DNA of 37,158 bases from IMG/VR virus record IMGVR_UViG_3300022858_001224, positions 1 to 37,158 of that record. One strand, given 5' to 3'. The position numbers were made by a program, and so were the translations under genes. Origin of the DNA: a virus. The stretch's first letter is position 1, and every line of letters starts with the position of its first letter. The notes beneath the pieces were generated by a model, which saw only the letters and a list, made by a program, of their open reading frames with translations, searched no databases and was not told where the DNA came from. Positions 8,439 to 16,560 of the stretch are shown here, in pieces.

Positions 8439-9536
8439 ATGAAAATGACATCACAAGCAATGAATTTTGCTAAAAGTAATGAAGATTTATTCAAGAAATA
8501 TCAGGATACGATGAATCATTGGCTTCATAAAAATGAAGGACTTGATACTGATTATAATGCTGAATTTTCTCTTGACGAAAAAGAATCCCAACTTAGTGAC
8601 GCTTTAATTGAAGCAACTCTTAAACGAGCTGGTGCAGACTATGCTGTTGGTCAGAAAGTGGACGTTTGGTTTAATGATCGCCACATTCAAGAACATCTGT
8701 TTGCCATCGTTGGTGAAATGGTTGATGCGAATATTCCTGATACAATTAATCGTTCTATTGGTGCTTATACTGACATCCGCGTAGGTGGGTTTGGTGATAG
8801 CTTTAATTTCGATGTAAAATCTAACGATCTTTTCTTGGTTTCAAGAGCAGGTCGAGGCAAACGAAACTCTGAAATTCATCGCGAATTTAAGGGTCAGACA
8901 TCGATCATCCCAGAAGCTCGTCAATTGAGTGCTGGTGTTAATATGTATCGTGTTCTTTCTGGACATGCCTCATTGGCAGAACTTACCATGAAGATTATTA
9001 AATCTATTGAAACAGAAATTACTAAAGACACATATGATGTTTTTGCTGCCGCAATGGATGCTGTTGATTCAACTGCTACAACTGGACTGTTAGTTTCTGG
9101 TTACACTCAGGAAACACTGGTTCGTATTTGTGGTCAGGTTGGTGCATGGAATAATGGTGCAAAGCCTATCGTTATGGGAACTCAGTTAGCCATGGTTAAC
9201 GTACTTCCTGACGATGCTAACTATCGTTATGATTTAGAAAGTGATTATGCAAAACTTGGTTATGTTAAAACCGCTTTTGGTTATGACACTATGGTGATCC
9301 CTCAGATCGCTAATCGTGCAACCCAATTTGGTGCAAATGTAATCTCTGATGATCGTCTGTGGATTCTTTCACCTGGCGCTCCCAAACTCTTGAAACTTTG
9401 TTTAGAGGGTAAAACTCTGTCCTTCTTGGATGGTGCTATGGATAATGCAAATCTTTCACAGAATGTTTCATTTATGAAAATGTGGAAATCTGCTTTCTGT
9501 TCAAACTCGGTTGCTGGCGTTATTCAGTTAACTTAA
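8439..9536 (+). CDS. Major capsid protein
   Basis: A 365-residue protein following protease/scaffold and decoration genes. The charged helical N-terminus (about residues 1-60) could be the delta-domain removed during maturation. The rest fits an HK97-fold capsid protein: long E-loop-like section (FNFDVKSNDLFLVSRAGRGKRNSEIHREFKG), spine-helix-like region (LAELTMKIIKSIETEITKDTYDVF), and a C-terminal A-domain with KPIVMGTQLAMVNVLP and DDRLWILSPGAPKLLKLCLEG. The strong site AAGGAGGAAAAAAGAT precedes the ATG. Call from length, order and overall pattern. Confidence 0.85.
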   Translation: MKMTSQAMNFAKSNEDLFKKYQDTMNHWLHKNEGLDTDYNAEFSLDEKESQLSDALIEATLKRAGADYAVGQKVDVWFNDRHIQEHLFAIVGEMVDANIPDTINRSIGAYTDIRVGGFGDSFNFDVKSNDLFLVSRAGRGKRNSEIHREFKGQTSIIPEARQLSAGVNMYRVLSGHASLAELTMKIIKSIETEITKDTYDVFAAAMDAVDSTATTGLLVSGYTQETLVRICGQVGAWNNGAKPIVMGTQLAMVNVLPDDANYRYDLESDYAKLGYVKTAFGYDTMVIPQIANRATQFGANVISDDRLWILSPGAPKLLKLCLEGKTLSFLDGAMDNANLSQNVSFMKMWKSAFCSNSVAGVIQLT

Positions 9537-9549
9537 GTTGAAAATTTAA

Positions 9550-9575
9550 TGGAGGGGTTGAAATATATCCCTCCA
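9550..9575 (+). other. Intergenic hairpin after capsid gene
   Basis: TGGAGGG and CCCTCCA form a 7-bp stem around a 12-nt loop, 13 nt after the capsid stop. No T run follows, so it is more likely a transcript-stability or processing hairpin than a full terminator. Confidence 0.5.
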
Positions 9576-9610
9576 GTAGTTTAGAGGAAAAATAGAAGAG
9601 GAAAAATAAA

Positions 9611-10336
9611 ATGACTAGAAAAGTAACATCAAAAAGATTGCCTGGTGAATATAATAAAGTCGAAGTTGAAAAAGTTTTAGACATTAAAGAACCAGAGGTA
9701 AAACCTGAAGTTGATACTATTGAATTAATGAAAATGATTAATGAATTAAAAGAAAAAATAAATTCTATGGAAGCTGAAAAACCAAAAGATAAAAATATTC
9801 CAGTTTCTAATGAAGAAAAAATTAATTCAGATGATTATATTAAAGTGATGAGCTTGAATCCTTATGAATTAAACTTGACAACCGAGAGAAATGGAAGAGG
9901 AAAGATATTTTCTTTTAAAACTTTTGGCGAAGTGAAGAATATTTTATACGGTGATTTAGTTCTTATTGTCGAAACTCATGGGTCATTTTTGAATCAAGGT
10001 AGATTTGTTATTTTAGATCGAAGGGTTATTCGACGACACGGATTAGATGAATCTTACGGAAAACTGCTTACAAAAGAAAATTTTGAAGCAATTTTAGACG
10101 GAAGATTATCTAATAATAGTAGCGGTAATCAATCTGATGCTGTGAAATTATTTGAAGGTGCAAATGATGTTCAAAGGGAAGCCGTGTCACGGATTTTTGT
10201 TGACAAGATTCTTGCAGGAGAAGATGTTGACTTAAATTTTCTTTATAGGTTGAAAAGAATTATTGGTTATAGTATTGTTGAAAAGGCTGAAGGAATCCGT
10301 AAGACAATCGAGGATTCTAAAGAAGAAAACGCATAA
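9611..10336 (+). CDS. Hypothetical head-region protein with N-terminal coiled coil
   Basis: A 241-residue protein. Residues about 1-75 are charged and Pro/Lys/Glu-rich with a predicted coiled coil (IELMKMINELKEKINSMEAEKPKDK). The remainder is compact (DYIKVMSLNPYELNLTTERNGRGKIFSFKTFGEVKNILYGDLVLIVE). It lies between the capsid gene and the tRNA cluster. No family is recognised; position fits a head-completion protein or internal scaffold-like factor. The stop codon overlaps a palindrome at 10332-10351. Confidence 0.6.
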   Translation: MTRKVTSKRLPGEYNKVEVEKVLDIKEPEVKPEVDTIELMKMINELKEKINSMEAEKPKDKNIPVSNEEKINSDDYIKVMSLNPYELNLTTERNGRGKIFSFKTFGEVKNILYGDLVLIVETHGSFLNQGRFVILDRRVIRRHGLDESYGKLLTKENFEAILDGRLSNNSSGNQSDAVKLFEGANDVQREAVSRIFVDKILAGEDVDLNFLYRLKRIIGYSIVEKAEGIRKTIEDSKEENA

Positions 10337-10351
10337 AATCGGTCTTTTATG
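10332..10351 (+). repeat. CATAAAA-N6-TTTTATG palindrome, copy 2
   Basis: CATAAAA, loop TCGGTC, TTTTATG: 7-bp stem with a 6-nt loop that includes the stop codon of the upstream gene. Same core and loop length as the copies at 5578 and 34348. Confidence 0.6.
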
Positions 10352-10415
10352 ATATTTAAACATATGCAGTCAAGCCTCTCAACGATGCTCAAATGTTATT
10401 GCATTTTTGATTTAC

Positions 10416-10441
10416 CCCAACGGTGTTGCAACACCGTTGGG
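10416..10441 (+). other. Strong hairpin before tRNA cluster
   Basis: CCCAACGGTG, loop TTGCAA, CACCGTTGGG: a perfect 10-bp GC-rich stem 8 nt before tRNA-Ser. It lacks a clear T run, so it may be a leaky terminator or a processing site that releases the tRNAs from the late transcript. Confidence 0.7.
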
Positions 10442-10449
10442 TTCTCAAA

Positions 10450-10540
10450 GGAGAAATGACAGAAATGGCAATTGTGTCCGTCTTGAAAATGGTAGCCACG
10501 GTAGATATTCCGTGTGAGGGTTCGAGTCCTTCTTTCTCCG
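10450..10540 (+). tRNA. tRNA-Ser (UGA)
   Basis: The acceptor stem GGAGAAA/TTTCTCC pairs perfectly with discriminator G at 10540. The anticodon loop CTTGAAA has anticodon TGA at 10484-10486. A long variable arm (CACGG...CCGTG) marks a type II tRNA, and the T arm is GAGGG-TTCGAGT-CCTTC. One end pair of the anticodon stem is a T-T mismatch. CCA is not encoded. It would read UCA and related serine codons. Confidence 0.9.
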
Positions 10541-10551
10541 TTTAGTTTATT

Positions 10552-10624
10552 GGGTTTCTAGCCCATTTGGGAGAGCGCCTGTTCTGCAAGCAGGAGGTAA
10601 AGAGTTCGATCCTCTTGAAATCCA
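10552..10624 (+). tRNA. tRNA-Ala (UGC), unusual C33
   Basis: The acceptor stem GGGTTTC/GAAATCC contains the G3-U70 wobble pair that is the alanine identity element, with discriminator A73. The block GGGAGAGCGCCTG...GCAGGAGGT matches typical bacterial tRNA-Ala. The anticodon loop reads TCTGCAA, anticodon TGC at 10585-10587. Position 33, almost always U, is C (10584). One D-stem pair is a C-A mismatch. CCA is not encoded. The anticodon rests on a 7-nt loop closed by CCTGT/GCAGG. Confidence 0.8.
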
Positions 10625-10628
10625 CTCT

Positions 10629-10702
10629 GCTCTTGTAGCATAGTCAGGCAATGCGCTATCCTTGTAAGGTAGAAACCGTGAGTTCAAATCTCACCGAGAG
10701 CT
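10629..10702 (+). tRNA. tRNA-Thr (UGU)
   Basis: Acceptor stem GCTCTTG/CGAGAGC (one G-U pair), D stem GCAT/ATGC, anticodon stem CTATC/GGTAG with loop CTTGTAA and anticodon TGT at 10663-10665, and T arm GTGAG-TTCAAAT-CTCAC. The discriminator is T and CCA is not encoded. It starts 5 nt after tRNA-Ala. Confidence 0.92.
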
Positions 10703-10734
10703 TTTACAAAAAATATATTAATAAAGGAGGTCTT

Positions 10735-11196
10735 ATGACAACTCAGGCATCTACTATTAACGATCTCTTTTTGGCTGGGATTGATGATTATAGAATTGAT
10801 AACATTTATTCTACATCTGGAAGTGCCACTCTAACAACTTATTTAGAACCATTTTTATTGCATAGCATTGTTGAATTTGATGTTTGTAATCAAACCCTAA
10901 CTTTTACAGAATCTACGGATGATGTCGAAGGATATTTTGATGTAACATTGACTACTAAAAATAAGTTGATTTTATCAACGATTATGCAGAAATATTGGCT
11001 TCAGAGAGATTTGAATAACGTTATTGGTATGAAATCATTTGTTAGTGACAGGGACTTTAAGCGCCATTCGGCTGCACAAAACCTAAATGCCAGAAGAGAA
11101 TTGTATAATATGAAAACAGAAGAAGTTTCTCAAATGATTAATGATTATGGGTATGACGAAAATGATTGGACTTCATGGAAAAATCAGGATTACTAG
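10735..11196 (+). CDS. Putative head-tail connector protein
   Basis: A 153-residue acidic protein (MTTQASTINDLFLAGIDDYRIDNIY...) beginning at ATG 10735 after AAAGGAGG (10722-10729); a longer frame running back into tRNA-Thr is not used. It combines a beta-like first half with a charged helical second half (KRHSAAQNLNARRELYNMKTEEVSQM). Its place between capsid and tail genes fits a connector or adaptor. No family is recognised. Confidence 0.6.
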   Translation: MTTQASTINDLFLAGIDDYRIDNIYSTSGSATLTTYLEPFLLHSIVEFDVCNQTLTFTESTDDVEGYFDVTLTTKNKLILSTIMQKYWLQRDLNNVIGMKSFVSDRDFKRHSAAQNLNARRELYNMKTEEVSQMINDYGYDENDWTSWKNQDY

Positions 11197-11214
11197 AAAA
11201 AAGGAGAATAAATA

Positions 11215-12495
11215 ATGGCATACAAATATTATAAAACTTCTCCCGATATAAACACAAATATAAACGATATATTTGTTGATGATTTTCAAGAAATGCTAGA
11301 TTCCGAATTTAGTGCCGCAAGTGATGTGCATGATATTTTGGAGGAAACAAGTTTTGCATCAGGTTCTTATGTAAGCACAACGGTTAGAGTTAACGAAGCT
11401 GTTGCTGCTGAAACTGGATTAAAATTAGGTGATGATTTTAAAAGAATATTATTCAAAGAGGCATCGCACACAGTCGAACAGGGATTAAAATATTATTTCA
11501 ATGAAAATTACTGGATTACTACAAACACTATGGAACTAAAAAATCTTGCCATAGCTTGTACAATTAGGCGATGCAACAATGTCTTGCGGTGGGTGAATAC
11601 AAATGGTCAGAGTTATGAAGAACCTTGTGCAATTGAATATGTAATCAATCGTTCTATTGATTCTTTGGCAACTAAAGATCCAACTACTCCAGAAGGATAT
11701 GTGAAAATTTATTGTCAAGAAAATACAAATACTAAAAAAATAAAAGTTGGACAACGATTTTTATTTGGAAATACAAGTCACTGGACAGCCTACAAAACGT
11801 TTGGCAATGGGCTCAACAGTTTTCTAAATCAACAAACTTATGATAATAATAGTTCCCAATTATTGACGCTTCAAATGGGAGCCGTTTTTGTGAATGACGA
11901 TACTGATGATTTAGTAAATGGCATTGCGGATAAGTATGACAATACGTTCACTGTAACACCATATCCTTCTTCAATCTCTGGAAGTATTGGAAAAACATTC
12001 CAAATCAATCCAAATGTTGAAATAAATGACATTGCTGTAACCAAGACAATGCTTTATGCGAGTAGCGATAAAACTATTGCAACTGTAACTGGTTCTGGTG
12101 GAGCCGTTTCACTTATCGGTAACGGTTCTACAACTATTGGAATGCATATGGTTGATAATACATCGGCTTCTGCTAATGTGACGGTTACTGTTTCTGCAAG
12201 CAGTGTTCCAAATTATGATATAAGGGTTTCTCCTTCAGATAGATTTGTTTTAGAAGGTGATACAACTACGTTTACTGTTTATGGTTATAATGGTGGTGTT
12301 TTATCTTTGGATGAATTTGTATTCTCTATTACAGGAAGTGCTGTTCCAACTGCAAATTATTTGTTGACTACAGTAGATGAAAATAGCTTTACGCTTCAGA
12401 ATATTGAGAAATATTTGACAGGATCATTAGTTATTACTTCTACGAGTGGTTCAAACGCAAAATCTGTTGGAATAACCCTCAAGGGAGCATGGTGA
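11215..12495 (+). CDS. Connector-region structural protein with Ig-like C-terminus
   Basis: A 426-residue protein. Residues about 1-230 form a mixed domain with a DUF-like appearance (MELKNLAIACTIRRCNNVLRWVN) that I cannot name. From about residue 240 the sequence becomes Ser/Thr/Val-rich with two Ig-like repeats: PSSISGSIGKTFQINP...SSDKTIATVTGSGGAVSLIGNGSTTI (BIG2-like) and PSDRFVLEGDTTTFTVYGYNGG. Such add-on domains are common on phage virion surfaces and are thought to bind carbohydrates weakly. Likely a neck or head-tail joining protein displayed on the virion. Confidence 0.6.
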   Translation: MAYKYYKTSPDINTNINDIFVDDFQEMLDSEFSAASDVHDILEETSFASGSYVSTTVRVNEAVAAETGLKLGDDFKRILFKEASHTVEQGLKYYFNENYWITTNTMELKNLAIACTIRRCNNVLRWVNTNGQSYEEPCAIEYVINRSIDSLATKDPTTPEGYVKIYCQENTNTKKIKVGQRFLFGNTSHWTAYKTFGNGLNSFLNQQTYDNNSSQLLTLQMGAVFVNDDTDDLVNGIADKYDNTFTVTPYPSSISGSIGKTFQINPNVEINDIAVTKTMLYASSDKTIATVTGSGGAVSLIGNGSTTIGMHMVDNTSASANVTVTVSASSVPNYDIRVSPSDRFVLEGDTTTFTVYGYNGGVLSLDEFVFSITGSAVPTANYLLTTVDENSFTLQNIEKYLTGSLVITSTSGSNAKSVGITLKGAW

Positions 12496-12499
12496 AATT

Positions 12500-13048
12500 A
12501 TGGCTATAAATAAGGATTCTTATAATACTTATATTGAATTTCCAGAACTATCTTATAACTGTATTGCCTATCTTGTAGATAGTTCGGATGCTGAAATATT
12601 ATGGAGATTATTGAAATATAATGATAATGATGCTTGGAGGTTAGATACAGATCATCCTAATTTAACAAAAGCTGAAAAGGGTGCATTGATTTATTCTGGA
12701 GAAGCAAATGATGATGAGTTCAGGGTTTTTCTAGATATTGGTGCAGATACGGCTGTAACAAAAGAGATGACTACATTGAGAGTATCACCATTAACACTAA
12801 ATCCTTCCAATTATGTTCTTGGCAGGGTAGTAATGTCTTTTGAAATTTATTCTCATTTTCATATTAATACATTATCTAATAAAAAAACTAGAACTGATAT
12901 GATTGTTCAAAATATTTTGAAAAATTTAAATGGGCAAGAAGTAGATGGAATTGGAAGACTTGCATTTAATCAAAGATGTAGAATGACAACAATCGGAAAA
13001 GTTCCATATAAAGGAAGATCTTTGACAATGACAAATTGGCTGGGATAA
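12500..13048 (+). CDS. Hypothetical neck/tail-completion protein
   Basis: A 182-residue protein beginning 4 nt after the upstream stop, so probably translationally coupled. The centre (EFRVFLDIGADTAVTKEMTTLRVSPLTLNPSNYVLGRVVMSFEIYSHFHINTLSNKKTRTDMIVQNILKNLNG) has the pattern of a compact alpha/beta neck or tail-terminator protein: a beta strand pair giving an 'ExxSHFHI' segment, followed by a helix that lists subunit-size residues. Family not recognised; role inferred from gene order (between connectors and tail tube). Confidence 0.55.
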   Translation: MAINKDSYNTYIEFPELSYNCIAYLVDSSDAEILWRLLKYNDNDAWRLDTDHPNLTKAEKGALIYSGEANDDEFRVFLDIGADTAVTKEMTTLRVSPLTLNPSNYVLGRVVMSFEIYSHFHINTLSNKKTRTDMIVQNILKNLNGQEVDGIGRLAFNQRCRMTTIGKVPYKGRSLTMTNWLG

Positions 13049-13051
13049 AAT

Positions 13052-13828
13052 ATGAATAATGAAGTGAAACAAATTTATAGGGAAGGAAATGATATTTTTG
13101 GATTACCTCAAGTATATAAAGGCATAAAATTTCATCCATTAAAAATAGTGGATTTAGAGTACATTGAGAAATTTCATGAGTTATTTACATATCCTAAAAT
13201 ATCTATGGATCAAAAAGATCCGACAGTATTCAAGATGAGTTATTTAAAGTTTTTATTAACTGTGATACTTCCTTCTATTAATCCTGGTGTAAATCCAGGC
13301 ATTAAATTAAGGGATTTTCTTGAGTTTACAACAAAAGAAGATGTTTCTTTTGAAAACACCGAAGTTGGTGATAATGTATTGATAACAATTTATATTGGCA
13401 ATTCTTCTTTTAATGAGATGGAATTTTCTAACATTAGAGAAATAATTCTTGAGCAAAATGGCTCTTTCATAGAGTACATTGAGGAAGAATATAATGAGCA
13501 ACTTGAAAAGGACTTAAAATGGGTGCACAGAGATTCAGAAAACTATACTATGAAAGATCAAATATTTTTATTTGCATCAATGTATAGTAAAACAATCCAA
13601 GAAATTGCAGATTGCACATTATTTCAAATGAAGTATGCATTAGAAAGCATGTCGTCTTTCTTAGAATTTAGGATGCAGACTATTCCACTAACGAATGTTA
13701 GCGAAAACTACGTCGTTAAGTCATACATTCAACATAATGATAGAAAAGGAAGATATGATGAAGTTGTTGAAGATAAAGATGAGTTTATAAAAAAATCACC
13801 CTATTTTAAATCAGATAACGAAAAATAA
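13052..13828 (+). CDS. Hypothetical tail-region protein (possible assembly chaperone)
   Basis: A 258-residue protein whose ATG lies 4 nt after the previous stop. It begins YREGNDIFGLPQVYKGIKFHPLKIVDLEYIEKFHELF, a pattern seen in proteins that regulate tail assembly (a cytosolic globular domain acting on a defined 'Y-x-G-I-x-F-x-P' start), and has a helical, charged C-terminal half. It sits immediately before the major tail protein rather than after it, so a chaperone role is uncertain. Confidence 0.5.
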   Translation: MNNEVKQIYREGNDIFGLPQVYKGIKFHPLKIVDLEYIEKFHELFTYPKISMDQKDPTVFKMSYLKFLLTVILPSINPGVNPGIKLRDFLEFTTKEDVSFENTEVGDNVLITIYIGNSSFNEMEFSNIREIILEQNGSFIEYIEEEYNEQLEKDLKWVHRDSENYTMKDQIFLFASMYSKTIQEIADCTLFQMKYALESMSSFLEFRMQTIPLTNVSENYVVKSYIQHNDRKGRYDEVVEDKDEFIKKSPYFKSDNEK

Positions 13829-13840
13829 AGGAGATAAAAA

Positions 13841-14881
13841 ATGGCAAATAAATTTCAAGCTTCAGTTGGTGACATTGTTTTAAGAAATGCTACCACAAGA
13901 CAAGCTATAATGCATGGTAAGTCAAATATTAGTACAGCTATGCAGATGGCAATGACCAACACAGAGGTTCGTGGTGGAGTTGGTAATGCACTATTGTATA
14001 ACTATTTTCACGATAGAACGGTAAATTTCACAATTGAAACACCGATTTGGGGCGAAAACTTTTTAGCTCTTCAGACTGGTGCAACAATTGGAACAGATAC
14101 TTATGAGGTTATGGCGAATGAATGTGTAGTTCTTTCTTCAGGATCAGCAACTTTGGACAATACTCCTGTTGGAAATGTTACATTCTTATTTGATGATAAC
14201 GATGCTAGTGTTTTAGTAACACCAACGGGCGATGACATTGTTGTTTCCGATGGAGCTGATCGTAAGGGTGTAGCTGTCTATGATTACAACACTTCTGCTG
14301 ATCGGATTACTGTTGAAACAGCCACTCCGCCTAGCACAATTGAATTAGTGATGACCGCTAATGTGTATAAGCAAGGTACAACCGCTGCTGTTGAAACATT
14401 CCAGGTTATCGTTCCTAACTTCCAGTTAGATGGTTCTTATGATTTGACTCTTGGTGCAGACGCAGTAAGTAATCAGACTCTCAAAGGTTATGCTTTGGAA
14501 GTTAGTTCTACAGATTGTACAACGGGTGCTTATTATTATAAGGCTACCTATATTTCTGTATCTGGTACTTCTTCGGCTTATACTCAGTTAGCTTCTGCTC
14601 CTGATCCTATGAGCTTCTCGGTAGCTGCTGGTTCAGCCACTCAACAGATTACAGTTCTTGGTTACAAAGGTGTTCTTCATTCTGCTCAAGCATTAACTGA
14701 TAGTTGTACCTATGTTCGTACTTCTGGTTGTGAATGTATTAATGTTGGTGCTGCTACTGGTTTAGTGTCTGTGACTGGTTCTTCAATGGTAGATGGCGAT
14801 GATGCCGTAATTGGTGTATCATATTGGGACGTTACCTCTGGTTCTTTGACAGACTCTTTGTCCGTAGCCGTTACAGCATAG
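13841..14881 (+). CDS. Major tail (tube) protein with Ig-like domain
   Basis: A 346-residue Ala/Thr/Val/Ser-rich protein. The first part (MANKFQASVGDIVLRNATTRQAIMHGKSNISTAMQ) and the beta-rich core fit siphovirus tail tube subunits. The last 90 residues (AAGSATQQITVLGYKGVLHSAQ...SGCECINVGAATGLVSVTGSS) resemble a BIG2-type Ig-like domain, a frequent C-terminal extension of tail tube proteins that decorates the tail surface. A GGAG site precedes the ATG, and codon choice looks like the capsid gene, consistent with high expression. Confidence 0.8.
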   Translation: MANKFQASVGDIVLRNATTRQAIMHGKSNISTAMQMAMTNTEVRGGVGNALLYNYFHDRTVNFTIETPIWGENFLALQTGATIGTDTYEVMANECVVLSSGSATLDNTPVGNVTFLFDDNDASVLVTPTGDDIVVSDGADRKGVAVYDYNTSADRITVETATPPSTIELVMTANVYKQGTTAAVETFQVIVPNFQLDGSYDLTLGADAVSNQTLKGYALEVSSTDCTTGAYYYKATYISVSGTSSAYTQLASAPDPMSFSVAAGSATQQITVLGYKGVLHSAQALTDSCTYVRTSGCECINVGAATGLVSVTGSSMVDGDDAVIGVSYWDVTSGSLTDSLSVAVTA

Positions 14882-14891
14882 GAGTAATCTT

Positions 14892-15212
14892 ATGATTTGC
14901 AAACATGGTAGAAATGAAATTCCTGAAGGGCAAACTGGTAGATATTTTATCTGCAAGTTTCCTGGAAGAGAAGGAACGTCATGTCATTGGACAAGATGGA
15001 ATTATGCAAAAAAGAAATTTGTTCCTTCAGATCATCCCCTTGGGGCACTGTGTCCAGATATGATTCTAATAGATGAAGACGCTGTTGAAGAAGTGGCGAT
15101 AAAACAGGAAGAAGTTATTCCAGTAGTTAAAAAACCATCTCGAAAAACAACGGTTAAAAAACCTTCTACTAGAAAAACAAAAGTTAAGAAATCTAGTGAG
15201 AATAAAAAATAA
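14892..15212 (+). CDS. Cys-containing protein with Lys-rich tail
   Basis: A 106-residue protein. The first 55 residues have four Cys and two His (CKHG...FICKFPG...SCHW...LCPD) and could bind zinc. The last 40 are Lys/Thr/Ser/Pro-rich with the repeat KKPSRKTTVKKPSTRKTKVKK-like pattern (positions about 15,130-15,200), resembling histone H1-like nucleic-acid-binding tails. Function unknown; it is the second gene after the tail tube gene in a block usually holding tail chaperones. Confidence 0.6.
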   Translation: MICKHGRNEIPEGQTGRYFICKFPGREGTSCHWTRWNYAKKKFVPSDHPLGALCPDMILIDEDAVEEVAIKQEEVIPVVKKPSRKTTVKKPSTRKTKVKKSSENKK

Positions 15213-15224
15213 TTATTTCGGTAA

Positions 15225-15250
15225 TAGGGGTTATGTAAAAATAACCCCTA
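15225..15250 (+). other. Intergenic perfect hairpin
   Basis: TAGGGGTTAT, loop GTAAAA, ATAACCCCTA: a perfect 10-bp stem between two tail-region genes. There is no T run behind it, so a role in transcript stability or partial termination is more likely than full termination. Confidence 0.65.
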
Positions 15251-15274
15251 CTACTAACTATAGAGGAAAAAATA

Positions 15275-15841
15275 ATGATTGAAAAAACAAAATTCGACTT
15301 TCCGATTATCAAAGAATCTACTATTACATTTAATGAAAAAATAATTTATGTGGATAGTTTTATAGGTCTCGGCGATGAGATAACGCTTTACAGCAATTAT
15401 CTTGAAACATACTTTGATGAATCAGAAGATTTAGTAAGTCGATATATGAACGCAAAATATAGTTTTATTTTAGGTATTGTAGATTTGTGTACAAATATTG
15501 ATATTAAAAATGAAAACGAAAAAGGTGTTGATGAAGGAATTGATACCGATGGACTAATTGGAAGTGGATTGTGGGATGATATTGTTTCTAAAATCACTAA
15601 TTATAAAGAGGTAAAAGACGGAATCGATAAACTTGTAAAAAATATGGAAGATAGAATTGCATTAGAAAAATCTATTGGTGGTGTAATTGATAGTGCCGTT
15701 AGCAAATTTATGTCATTCATTTCTGAAATTGATTTATCGAGTGAAAACATTGAAAAATTAACAAAAGAACTTCGAGAATTTGGACAGGACGGAATGGAAA
15801 AAAGATTGTCTAATGTTTTTGAAAATCAGGAAGAAAAATAA
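15275..15841 (+). CDS. Hypothetical protein, tail assembly chaperone candidate
   Basis: A 188-residue acidic protein with an alpha-helical second half (VKDGIDKLVKNMEDRIALEKSIGGVIDSAVSKFM). Siphoviruses often carry tail assembly chaperones between the tail tube and tape-measure genes, and size and acidity fit, but no clear frameshift signal or extended product is visible: the next gene is in the same frame after a true stop. Function is inferred only from position. Confidence 0.55.
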   Translation: MIEKTKFDFPIIKESTITFNEKIIYVDSFIGLGDEITLYSNYLETYFDESEDLVSRYMNAKYSFILGIVDLCTNIDIKNENEKGVDEGIDTDGLIGSGLWDDIVSKITNYKEVKDGIDKLVKNMEDRIALEKSIGGVIDSAVSKFMSFISEIDLSSENIEKLTKELREFGQDGMEKRLSNVFENQEEK

Positions 15842-15850
15842 GGTCGAGAT

Positions 15851-16069
15851 ATGAAAGCAGACGGAGAGATTTTAGAAGAGTTGAAAAAGAAATGTTCGTG
15901 TGGTGGTATTATGAATTTAGTTTTATATACAACATCGAAACGGGGCGTTGAACATTTTGAAGAATTCAGAGAGTGCTCTTCTTGTGGTAAAAAAACAAAA
16001 GTAAAAGAACATCATGGTAAGAAACTAGAACGCCCCGACTTCGAGTGGAGGAAAGAAGATGTTCGATAA
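15851..16069 (+). CDS. Small zinc-ribbon protein
   Basis: A 72-residue protein with CSC (about residues 15-17) and CSSC (about 42-45), a plausible zinc ribbon, and a basic end (HHGKKLERPDFEWRKEDVR). It overlaps the start of the next gene by 11 nt, suggesting coupled translation. Family and function not recognised. Confidence 0.6.
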   Translation: MKADGEILEELKKKCSCGGIMNLVLYTTSKRGVEHFEEFRECSSCGKKTKVKEHHGKKLERPDFEWRKEDVR

Positions 16070-16535
16070 TGATGCTATGTTAGAAATGGCAATTTTGAAT
16101 GATCTAGATAAGTCTCTAGACGAAGTGGCAGATGAGATTCTTGAGCTTCTAAAAGAGAATGTTTTTAGTATCGTATATGAACCGTATGAACCATCGATGT
16201 ATGTTCGAGGATATGCAAGTGGTGGTTTCTTAGGAAGTTGGGAAGTCGGAGATTCTGATACTGCCGCTATAAAGAACGTTCTTGAAGCTAAGATTTTCAG
16301 TAATCCAGACGAAATGACTTCTGGCGGATTCCATCACGGAAATGCTAGTACAGATAGACGTGCGTTTATGGATGCTGTTATCGCCGAAGGTACGGATTAT
16401 GATTTCTTTACTTTGGACGGCGGTGACTGGTGGACAGAACCGAGAGATTACTGGACTCCAACTGTTTCACAATTAGATTCAGGTTATTTTGATGCTTTAG
16501 TGACAAGGGCTCTTAAAAGTAAGGGCTTAATTTAA
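16059..16535 (+). CDS. Putative minor tail/neck component
   Basis: A 158-residue acidic protein. An N-terminal helix (MLEMAILNDLDKSLDEVADEILELLKENV) is followed by SIVYEPYEPSMYVRGYASGGFLGSWEV, which resembles the 'YEPxxYxR...GG' stretch of HK97 gp10-like tail-joining proteins. The second half has many Trp, Asp and Gly residues (TLDGGDWWTEPRDYWTPT). The GAGG site for this gene lies inside the upstream gene. Inferred tail-region structural role. Confidence 0.5.
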   Translation: MFDNDAMLEMAILNDLDKSLDEVADEILELLKENVFSIVYEPYEPSMYVRGYASGGFLGSWEVGDSDTAAIKNVLEAKIFSNPDEMTSGGFHHGNASTDRRAFMDAVIAEGTDYDFFTLDGGDWWTEPRDYWTPTVSQLDSGYFDALVTRALKSKGLI

Positions 16536-16560
16536 TTTTTCTAGAAAGAGGAGATTTAGG

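Noticed and set aside
10585-10587. Second tRNA as tRNA-Cys (GCA) from the CTGCAA loop
   Set aside because: That register breaks the anticodon stem, and G3-U70 with A73 are alanine features.
15275-16069. Programmed frameshift joining the 188-residue protein to the zinc-ribbon protein
   Set aside because: Both lie in the same frame separated by a TAA. A -1 slip at the GGAAAAAAG run near 15797 reaches a stop within a few codons.
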